From IMG/VR virus record IMGVR_UViG_3300002835_000727, positions 1 through 31,159 of that record: DNA of 31,159 bases. One strand, given 5' to 3'. Source of the stretch: a virus. A program made the translations under genes and the position numbers. A model generated the notes under the pieces. It was given only the letters and a program-made list of their open reading frames with translations. It was not told the DNA's origin and searched no databases. Shown in pieces: positions 27,101 to 31,159 of the stretch. The first letter of the stretch is position 1. The number at the start of each line of letters is the position of its first letter.

Positions 27101-29452
27101 ATTATAATAAAGTGTATTTGGTGCGTTAGATGGTACTGTAAACGTTATAACTCCAACCGCTGTTCCGTTATTGGTTACACCATCGTTATAAGCATTAGCA
27201 GTTCCAGTTGAATTAATAGTTTTTATATAAAATGGATGCCCAGATGCATTTAAATTAAATGTATAAGTTACACCTCTAACTAAAGTTAATGTTGAATTTG
27301 GTCCTACAATAGCATTACTAAATGCATAAGATAGTGATGATGCGTTTGTAACATCAAATACAGTATTTAATGATGCAGTTGGTATTGTAAAATTAGATGA
27401 TGATACTATTAAACTTCCACTAAGTTTACTTGGTACATTTACATTAAATCCTTTAACAGGATCAATAGATGCGGTTGCTGAACCAGAGAATATTAAATTA
27501 ACATCTAAGTTTGAAATTGCAGAACGAGGGATATCAAATAATCCAGCGCCACTTCCACTAAATACACCACTACCACTTGGAATGAATACACTTCCGCTAA
27601 CATTTATACTTCCAGTAAATTGAGAACCAGTTCCTAAAGATTCAACTCTAAATCCATAAACAGAACTTACAGATGCAGTTATTAAACCATCTCCTATGAA
27701 TGTAGGTCTGGTTACTCTTTCAGCTAATGCTGATAGTGGAATATTAAATAACCCCTCACCACTACCACTAAAGAATCCACTTCCAGATGGAATTTGTATA
27801 TTACCACTTACAATTAAACTACCACTAAACGTAGAACCACTTGCTACTGATTTTATCTGAAATCCAAAATTTGGTGAAACTGATGCCGTTACACTACCAC
27901 TTGCTATAAATGTAGAAAGTAATGCATCGGGTGTTAAAGCTGAACGAGGAATATCAAATAAATTTTTACCACTACCACTAAACGCTGAACCACTACTTAT
28001 CGATACGCTACCACTAATTTTTAAACTTCCAGTAAATTGTGAGCCGCTTTCAAATGATTCAACTACAAACCCATTGACAGGGTTAGCAGATGCCGTTACC
28101 GAACCACTTCCTATTCTTGATACATTATCAGGATTTACATTTATTAATTGAGAACCATCTCCTGCGAAAAATTGTGCAAATACACTACCACTAACAGAAA
28201 CAGAACCAGTAAACTGAGAACCTATAACAGATCCAGTTGCTAAAGTTTCTACTCTAAATCCATAATCAGGATTTACGGATGCGGTTACACTACCACTTGC
28301 TATTAAATTTGCATCTTCGGATAATGCTGACCGAGGTATATCAAACAATCCCTTACCGCTACCAGTAAACATTGATGCCGATACATTACCTTCAAATTGT
28401 CCAGATGTATTTACTTGTAAGCCTCTATCAGGAGAAATTGATGCAGTTGCAGAACCACTAGCGATTCTAGGTGCATCTCCTGATAATGCTGATTGTGGGA
28501 TATCGAATAACCCTCTACCAGAACCAGAATACATTGATGCAGTTATTGTTGTATTAACTACCAAACCAGTATTCGGTGCTATTGATGCAGTTACACTACC
28601 ACTTGCTATTCTAGTTGATACTAATGAATCAATATTAAGTGCTGATAATGGTATATTAAATAATCCCTCACCACTACCACTAAAAAACCCACTACCAGAT
28701 GGAATTACTACATTTCCACTTACAAATAAACTTCCAGTAAAATTAGAACCGCTTTCAATTGAAATTACTTTAAATCCTTCTTGTGGAGAAACCGATGCGG
28801 TTACACTACCACTTGCTAATCTAGTTGCTTTTGGTAAATTAAATAAATTAGAACCATCTCCAAAAAACGAACCAGTAAACGAACCAGTGAAAGATGAACC
28901 GGTAATATTATTACCAATTAATTCACTTTGTATTCTAACAGAACCAGTAAATTGTTGTATATCGGATGTTTCATCGCCAAATATATTAGAACCAGATGAA
29001 TATATTACAGAAGATGAAATATAAGATACTATTAAACTTTCTGCATAAATCGTATCATCAACATAAAGGTCACCTTTAATTATAGTGTTTGTATTAACAA
29101 ACAAATTACCTTCCTTAAAAGATGCAGTTGCCGAACCACTTGCTATAAATGTTACATTTGGTAAATTAAATAAATCTCTACCATCACCAAAATATGAACC
29201 AGTAAATGAACCTGTGAATGAACCAGTAAATGCACCAGATGCTCTATCTAAATCTAAACTTCTTACAAATCCTCTATTACCTTGGTCATCCGAAACTACA
29301 ATAGCAGGATTTGTTAATAACGAAGCAGAAAAATTAGGAACACCTAAATTCGGCTCTGCTTGGGATATATCCAAGAATTGATACCTATCAGATGTTACAT
29401 TTTTAGGGTTTACTACCCTTACCCTACCCGTTAATAGATTACTAATTGCCAT
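18176..29452 (-). CDS. Giant fibre-like virion protein with three cupredoxin-like domains and a Gly-triplet stalk (3758 aa)
   Basis: Residues 1-2150 consist of about 25 units of roughly 45-65 residues, each with SGS-V/A-TAS, a GSxFTGS segment, a SGSG-x-GLF-x-IP segment and SAL. Three cupredoxin-like domains interrupt them at about 696-800, 1294-1397 and 1536-1638. Near 2168-2236 is a small beta domain with IVHNLGIRYPLVQIY, common in phage appendages. An entry module (NVVVWNDITKKLERRNIAAA) leads into a Gly-triplet tract at 2451-3609. The C-terminal 150 residues hold an exit module and a beta-rich fibre-tip domain (NGTSTLTFTNAP, then WAGGSVPLL, DVLVFYTFNGGTTYLGF). No S74 domain is present. The start at 29452 has a TGGAAAG ribosome site. 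It is probably a long side fibre; its very large mass makes it a major surface feature of the virion. Confidence 0.9.
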   Translation of the reverse strand: MAISNLLTGRVRVVNPKNVTSDRYQFLDISQAEPNLGVPNFSASLLTNPAIVVSDDQGNRGFVRSLDLDRASGAFTGSFTGSFTGSYFGDGRDLFNLPNVTFIASGSATASFKEGNLFVNTNTIIKGDLYVDDTIYAESLIVSYISSSVIYSSGSNIFGDETSDIQQFTGSVRIQSELIGNNITGSSFTGSFTGSFFGDGSNLFNLPKATRLASGSVTASVSPQEGFKVISIESGSNFTGSLFVSGNVVIPSGSGFFSGSGEGLFNIPLSALNIDSLVSTRIASGSVTASIAPNTGLVVNTTITASMYSGSGRGLFDIPQSALSGDAPRIASGSATASISPDRGLQVNTSGQFEGNVSASMFTGSGKGLFDIPRSALSEDANLIASGSVTASVNPDYGFRVETLATGSVIGSQFTGSVSVSGSVFAQFFAGDGSQLINVNPDNVSRIGSGSVTASANPVNGFVVESFESGSQFTGSLKISGSVSISSGSAFSGSGKNLFDIPRSALTPDALLSTFIASGSVTASVSPNFGFQIKSVASGSTFSGSLIVSGNIQIPSGSGFFSGSGEGLFNIPLSALAERVTRPTFIGDGLITASVSSVYGFRVESLGTGSQFTGSINVSGSVFIPSGSGVFSGSGAGLFDIPRSAISNLDVNLIFSGSATASIDPVKGFNVNVPSKLSGSLIVSSSNFTIPTASLNTVFDVTNASSLSYAFSNAIVGPNSTLTLVRGVTYTFNLNASGHPFYIKTINSTGTANAYNDGVTNNGTAVGVITFTVPSNAPNTLYYNCQFHSDMAGMINIVDTYTLPAEITFIGKTNITGSLGVSGNVTASMFSGSGKGLFDIPRSALSEEVFRIVSGSVTASVSPDYGFRVESLEYGSTFTGSINVTGSLFVTGSVKATFFAGDGSQLINVPSQESNKIVTGSITASVTPELGFRVVSADIGSQFTGSLFVSGARGIEISSGSSYSGSGARLFNIPRTALTPDALLTTFIASGSVTASAIPNRGFIIQSAASGSEFTGSLKISGSVSISSGSSYSGSGRFLFDIPASALSDLDTSKIFSGSVTASATPNFGFVVTSVASGSTFSGSLSVSGYTRFQSGVSASVFSGSGAGLTDIPFSALSQELFRIASGSVTASALADSGFIVQSQVSGSTFYGNVRIPSGSGYFSGSGEGLFNIPESALSFAPYRIASGSVTASVSPVYGFRVESLLSGSEFTGSVDIKGNVNVASGSFFVGDGRFLNNITLANLAIDSTKIFSGSATASISPTEGFEVNTHSRFDGSFIVSSSGRPTPDYLIDRIVNVTNDGSSAYIIENGIISGSNPNLTLVRGLEYTINVNASGHPFWIKYVNSTGTIWEYSSSITNNGTDNGIIVFTPPSGSPNTLYYNCQLHSSMVGAINIIDSIVIPAEIKFIGETKVEGNVTASMFTGSGAGLFDIPLSALSREVFRIASGSVTASVSPNKGLVVDSFVSGSSFSGSILIDSSSFIYAEGTYLRKIPRSALTEDALISTEIKSGSVTASVSPDFGFKVTTPFTSSLSFDNVFTVTNNGSGNYNISNGLISGSNPTITLHRNYEYVFNVNANGHPFWINSASAVGVVNGYNTWVTNNGEDVGQITFLVSGSAPNTLYYNCQLHSAMAGVINVVDGNPTFIYNTQIGSKFTGSVDISGSLFINEASGGLFLASSSKYYGEGTYLRNIPRSALTEDALTSFEIKSGSVTASVSPNFGFRVQSQESGSQFTGSVDVSGSLRAFAFIGDGSQITNVQAAASPLIASGSATASVTSGEQFIVTTAKTGSQIGSQFTGSIDVSGSVKAFSFIGDGSQLTNVQAAAAPLIASGSATASVQSGNTFIVTTGATGSAIGSRFTGSVDVSGSVRAFNFIGDGSQLTNVQAAASPLIASGSATASVASGEQFIVITAPASGSYKSQFTSSVAISGSITASIYYGDGGGLFNIPPESIEGLELFKINSGSGRAIIDPTKLDVNVPITAALYIGDGGGLFNIPANALQDLKLDRIISGSVQAVISPNKGLEIGTRTFVSGNLSVTGGLFVTGSDIVLASGSSYFGDGSGLRNINIANLAFETSILKSGSQFAEISPNRGFRVSTSSSIDGNLIVTHNISAVDITGSHAVFAPIVSGGLVGTYNFKGVGPTASAEYDILRYDESRGYFIPQPEYSLTETVGFNNISNLTIVHNLGIRYPLVQIYATGSEDQIMAGTIKSIDDDTIQIVFSGLTSGHAVIGSGGSIISGTVQGNRVFGSVLSASYADRASVADTVTGFDSASLSALNDIQNLVRNSQTSSMSVFFAVSSSHALTASYISNLSGLNLTDYVRNDRTSSMLVGTASLAITASYALFAQNASNVDTSNFVQNSQTASMTVGTASLAFTASVALFALNAANVDTASFLQVNKDSNINANLTISGSLGVSGSVLLNSLPTGSSDNVVVWNDITKKLERRNIAAAVGSSGTGGTSGTSGESGTDGTSGSSGTSGSSGTEGTSGSSGVDGSNGTSGTSGTEGTSGTSGTEGTSGTSGTAGTSGTSGTEGTSGSSGSSGSSGTEGTSGTSGTEGTSGSSGIDGTSGSSGSSGTSGSSGSSGSSGSSGTEGTSGTSGTSGSSGSGGTSGTSGSSGTSGSTGSFGTSGSGGTSGTSGTSGTSGTEGTSGTSGSSGTSGTSGTSGSSGTSSSSGTGGSSGTSGSSGSSGSSGSSGTEGTSGSSGTSATSGSGGSAGTSGTSGSSGTSGTSGSSGISGSAGTSGSSGTAGSGGSAGTSGTSGSSGTSGTTGSAGTSGTSGTSGTSGKDGTSGTSGSSGSSGTGGSSGTSGTSGTEGTSGTSGIDGTSGTSGTSGTSGTEGTSGSSGTEGTSGSSGTEGTSGTSGIDGTSGSSGSSGTSGSSGTSGTSGSSGTEGTSGTSGKDGTSGTSGSSGTEGTSGSSGTEGTAGTSGTSGVNGTSGTSGIDGTSGTSGLSGTDGTSGTSGSSGTEGTSGTSGIDGSSGTSGTSGSSGTEGTSGTSGSGGTSGTSGTSGLDGTYFGSSGTSGSSGTSGTSGSSGTEGTSGTSGIDGTYFGSSGTSGSSGTSGTSGTSGSSGSSGTEGTSGTSGSSGKDGTSFGSSGTSGTEGTSGTEGTSGTSGSSGTSGTSGKDGTSFGSSGSSGTSGSSGSSGTEGTSGTSGKDGTVGTSGSSGQDGTFFGSSGISGTSGSSGYDGSHGTSGTQGTSGTSGSSGLDGTFFGSNGTSGSSGISGTDGLSGTDGSAGSSGTSGINGTSGSSGVNGTSGSSGLDGTFFGSSGTSGTTGTSGTSGTTGTSGTSGENGTSGSSGLDGTYFGSSGTSGFGTSGTSGSSGESGSSGTTGTSGSSGLDGTLFGSSGTSGTSGTSGISGSAGTSGTTGTSGSSGLDGTLFGSSGTSGTTGTSGISGSAGTSGTTGTSGSSGLDGTFFGSSGTSGSSGTSGITGSNGSSGTSGTTGTSGSSGLDGTFFGSSGTSGTTGTSGITGTAGSSGTTGTSGSSGFDGTFFGSSGTTGTSGTSGISGSAGTSGLGTNGTSGSSGLDGTFFGSSGTSGSSGLSASNGTSGTSGLGTSGTSGLDGTLFGSSGTSGVNGTSGVTSTNGTSGTSGFSGTNGTSGSSGFMLLSGATENGVLTWQNSTTTGIVESNLTFDGTTLSVAGNVASTTFRETYSDLGTGGSATLDLSTANNFRRQFNGTSTLTFTNAPASNAFGFTLVTVNAGAYTVNFPASIDWAGGSVPLLTTSGVDVLVFYTFNGGTTYLGFVGGKNLN
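18626..22102 (-). repeat. Gly-x-Ser/Thr triplet tract of the 3758-aa protein (residues 2451-3609)
   Basis: About 385 Gly-led triplets, mainly GTS, GSS and GTE. Its downstream half (plus about 18730-20420) is broken fifteen times by DGT-x-FGSSG, where three residues instead of two separate the glycines. The upstream half lacks these breaks. The DNA is a degenerate 9-nt array. Confidence 0.9.
23700..24265 (-). repeat. Three tandem near-identical ~63-residue units
   Basis: Three consecutive units share FIGDGSQ-I/L-TNVQAAA, then PLIASGSATASV and a FTGS-V/I-DVSGS segment, far more alike than the other units. This points to a recent tandem expansion within the N-terminal repeat region. Confidence 0.8.
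24540..24846 (-). other. Cupredoxin-like domain 3 (residues about 1536-1638)
   Basis: NANGHPFWIN, VTNNGE, PNTLYYNCQLHSAMAGVINV. Candidate copper ligands are His1579, Cys1625, His1628 and Met1631, again 46 residues from His to Cys. Confidence 0.7.
25264..25572 (-). other. Cupredoxin-like domain 2 (residues about 1294-1397)
   Basis: Same order of strands as domain 1, with NASGHPFWIK, SITNNGT, PNTLYYNCQLHSSMVGAINI. Candidate copper ligands are His1337, Cys1383, His1386 and Met1389, with identical 46-residue His-to-Cys spacing. Confidence 0.7.
27055..27366 (-). other. Cupredoxin-like domain 1 (residues about 696-800)
   Basis: TLVRGVTYTFNLNASGHPF, then a VTNNGT segment, VITFTVPSNAPNTLYYNCQF and HSDMAGMINIVD. 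Candidate type-1 copper ligands are His739, Cys785, His788 and Met791 (C-x2-H-x2-M, the spacing of amicyanin). Confidence 0.7.
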
Positions 29453-29472
29453 GCGTTACTTTCCAGCTTTGT

Positions 29473-29500
29473 TATAAATATAGAGAATCCCTTATAAATA
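29473..29500 (-). promoter_or_regulatory. Two TATTTATA elements before the 3758-aa gene
   Basis: Exact copies occur at 29473-29480 (20 nt from the ATG at 29452; coding strand ATATTTATAACAAAG) and 29493-29500. They lie in the 67-bp gap after the 305-residue gene. A weak 7-bp AT hairpin (29497-29503 with 29509-29515) overlaps the upstream copy; it lacks a T run and is not called a terminator. Confidence 0.5.
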
Positions 29501-29519
29501 TCAATCAATGATATTATTG

Positions 29520-30437
29520 TTATTCATTCGCACTTTCTAACAAAGAAAGAATTACAGTCAATTCGGTTGAACCAGAAACAATAAATCCATAAGTTTCTTC
29601 TAATACTAATTTACCAGAAACAATAGGAGATAATGAATCAGCTGCTGGTATTGTTACGTTTGTAACTAATCTCACAGCTTCTTGCTCAACAAGTACAGGA
29701 GATTCAATAGTTTTTTTAATAACATCTACTAAAGAATTTACTACATATATAGATGCTGATATTCCTGTTTGTGTTCCGTTTGTAAATCCACTTAATACAG
29801 ATTGCGTAACTCCAGCTTGAAACAATAATGGAGAATCAGCCGAACCAGTTACAGATTGATTTTTTATAATTTGATTTGATAATGTTTTTAAATAATCTAA
29901 AGCAAATAGAGATGCAGAATATTCCGTTACATCGATTAAAGATACCCCATTTTTATCAAAATATGCTTTTGCTGCTTTATTTGTTCTGATTGTTGTATTA
30001 TTAATTATATCATATTTTATTGCATCAACATCATCTAAAGTATTTTGTTCAAAGTAATCAGATACAAATGTAAATGGTGTTTCTGATAAACTATTTTGAT
30101 ATGATGTATATGCTGCTATTTCTTTTCTCAAAAATTGTCTATTTGAATTAAGTAATAAAGATGCACTAGCAAAACTACCACTAAAGTTTAATAAACTTAT
30201 AGAAGAACTAACAAAAGCGCTTCCACTATATATATCACCAAATTCCGGTACAGGTACTTCTTTATTTGATGTTACAAATATAGTTACAGGTTGTGTTATT
30301 GAACTATTATTTGTAATTTGACAAGATAACACAATTGATGATACTCCTGCTGGAGTTGCATATATTTCATCGGGCTCACCAGTCAGGCCTGTTATTACTG
30401 ACTGGAATCGATTTAAGGGAACAAAAACTTCTGCCAT
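29520..30437 (-). CDS. Virion structural protein of unknown function (305 aa)
   Basis: The N-terminal part (about 1-75) looks like a beta domain: EIYATPAGVSSIVLSCQITN then QPVTIFVTSN, a pattern seen in small virion and fibre-base proteins. The middle part (about 105-190) is helical and contains DDVDAIKYDIINNTT, then KAAKAYFDKNG, echoing a motif in the gene just upstream. The C-terminal part (about 255-305) is beta-rich (LVTNVTIPAADS, then YGFIVSGSTELTVILSL). There is no enzyme motif, signal peptide or membrane segment. It starts 26 bp after the preceding gene with an A-rich leader. Its position ahead of the giant fibre suggests a fibre-attachment or baseplate component, but this is inference. 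Confidence 0.72.
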   Translation of the reverse strand: MAEVFVPLNRFQSVITGLTGEPDEIYATPAGVSSIVLSCQITNNSSITQPVTIFVTSNKEVPVPEFGDIYSGSAFVSSSISLLNFSGSFASASLLLNSNRQFLRKEIAAYTSYQNSLSETPFTFVSDYFEQNTLDDVDAIKYDIINNTTIRTNKAAKAYFDKNGVSLIDVTEYSASLFALDYLKTLSNQIIKNQSVTGSADSPLLFQAGVTQSVLSGFTNGTQTGISASIYVVNSLVDVIKKTIESPVLVEQEAVRLVTNVTIPAADSLSPIVSGKLVLEETYGFIVSGSTELTVILSLLESANE

Positions 30438-30463
30438 TTCTTTTTATTTTTTTATTTTCTTTT

Positions 30464-31159
30464 TTATATTTGTAGTGCTAATGAGAACGGAGTTACCAAT
30501 GAGAATAGAGATTTACTAAATGTTCTACCCACAAGAGTACCAGTTGCCTGATTAATACTTAAACCTGTACCAATTCTAAAGTCACCATCCTGATTACCGG
30601 ATGTGAAGAAGATTCTACCTCCACCCAATTCAGTAATTTCGTATATTGGATTTGCAACACCACTACCACCCTGATTTGGAGGAAGTGCTTTAAATGTCAC
30701 ACCACTACCATTATAAGAGTAGTCAATACCAGTTGCCACAATTAATGAACCAAATGATTCTAATGGTGCACCTGCTGCTATAAACTCTGCTCTAGTTCTT
30801 AGATAACGATTTGTTTCCAATGTTTCTAATAATTGGTCTCTAGTCACAGCTATTGCACTTCCGTACTGACCATCATAGTATGAAGATGCTGCTCTGATTC
30901 CTCTCTCATTTCCACCATACAATAAATCAGTCACACATGCATCTACAATAAATCCAGTATCACGTGAACAACTTGCTTCATTATATACTAAATATGGAAA
31001 TGCTCCATTTGTGTATCCAATTGCTCTTTGTTTTAATTCATCTTTACCAGCTTTTAATCTTTCAGCCGCTTGTCTTCTCTTAGTTGCAGGTGCTAAATAA
31101 GTTAATAAAGTATTTGCTACAATTTTTTCAGATATTCCTCTTGCGAAGTTAATACCATC
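30464..31159 (-). CDS. Virion structural protein, C-terminal 231 residues (cut by the window edge)
   Basis: The frame is open to the right edge, so the start lies outside; the GTG at 30934 is internal to clear coding sequence. Visible motifs are GINFARGISEKIVANTLL, then CSRDTGFIVDACVTDLLYGG, SSYYDGQYGS, and a C-terminal FFTSGNQDGDFRIGTGLSIN with QATGT. I associate the CxRD-x-x-x-x-x-DA-x-x-x-DLLYGGN pattern and the GDFRIG-x-x-x-x-INQATG ending with large structural proteins of T4-like phages of aquatic bacteria, where they are virion or baseplate/fibre components. The exact role is not known to me. Two cysteines are present in the visible part. The 305-residue gene follows 26 bp later. Confidence 0.8.
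   Translation of the reverse strand, partial: DGINFARGISEKIVANTLLTYLAPATKRRQAAERLKAGKDELKQRAIGYTNGAFPYLVYNEASCSRDTGFIVDACVTDLLYGGNERGIRAASSYYDGQYGSAIAVTRDQLLETLETNRYLRTRAEFIAAGAPLESFGSLIVATGIDYSYNGSGVTFKALPPNQGGSGVANPIYEITELGGGRIFFTSGNQDGDFRIGTGLSINQATGTLVGRTFSKSLFSLVTPFSLALQI

Larger units (their letters stand above)
23200..29150 (-). repeat. About 25 degenerate fibre units (SGSVTAS / FTGS / GLFNIP) in the 3758-aa protein
   Basis: Each unit repeats the order I-x-SGS-V/A-TAS-x-x-P-x-x-GF-x-V, then GS-x-FTGSL-x-V-SG, then SGSG-x-GLF-x-IP-x-SALS. Typical unit length is 45-65 codons. Three cupredoxin-like domains are inserted between units. Confidence 0.85.

Noticed and set aside
2254-29500. 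TATAAATA on the plus strand as T4-type late promoters firing rightward
   Set aside because: All supported genes run leftward. Rightward starts would produce only antisense RNA, and in two gaps would run straight into terminator hairpins. A leftward element in the TATTTATA orientation is simpler.
29497-29515. Small AT-rich hairpin after the 305-residue gene
   Set aside because: The stem is only 7 bp of mostly A-T pairs with no T run, too weak to call a terminator.
30464-30934. A separate 156-residue gene starting at GTG 30934
   Set aside because: The frame stays open upstream to the window edge, and the upstream residues (CSRDTGFIVDACV) belong to the same motif, so this is the end of a longer gene.

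Overview
The window is a late structural-gene block of a large contractile-tailed phage (myovirus morphology, distantly T4-like). Every gene I can support is on the minus strand, so transcription runs from the right end to the left. The DNA is AT-rich. Most start codons have an A-rich leader and little or no Shine-Dalgarno sequence. Together with the repeat styles, that suggests a phage of an aquatic Bacteroidota host; this is an inference, not something the sequence proves. No tRNA, CRISPR array, insertion sequence, integrase or replication gene was seen.

Layout in transcription order, right to left. (1) 31159-29520: the C-terminal part of a virion protein cut by the window edge, then a 305-residue virion protein. 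(2) 29452-16809: a 3758-residue fibre-like protein, a PKD plus leucine-rich-repeat adhesin, and a tail-fibre assembly chaperone-like protein. (3) 16759-6884: a small fibre-motif protein, a 110-residue structural protein, a 2916-residue fibre ending in an S74 self-cleaving chaperone domain, and a 143-residue conserved protein. (4) 6815-6423: a 130-residue protein carrying an EF-hand-like loop. (5) 6280-3418: tail sheath, then tail tube. (6) 3304-2284: a T4 gp26-like baseplate protein whose reading frame appears to continue, through a run of seven T, into a gp51-like tail. (7) 2233-1: a 69-residue helical protein and the start of the tape measure protein. Sheath, tube, assembly genes and tape measure build the tail and baseplate. 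The two giant fibres and the PKD/LRR protein are the likely host-contact machinery, with the 147-residue protein as a probable assembly helper.

The two giant genes occupy about 20 kb of the 31 kb. Both contain long Gly-Ser/Thr-Ser triplet stretches (about 560 and 1160 residues) flanked by the same entry and exit modules.

Three observations stand out. First, the 3758-residue protein carries three cupredoxin-like domains, each keeping a complete His/Cys/His/Met set of type-1 copper ligands at identical spacing; its only cysteines appear to be these three. Second, an octamer (TATTTATA on the coding strand) occurs in every intergenic gap of about 49 bp or more and in none of the tight junctions, often just after a terminator hairpin, which makes it a good candidate phage-specific late promoter element. 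Third, a probable +1 (or -2) frameshift joins the gp26-like and gp51-like frames between the tail tube and tape measure genes.
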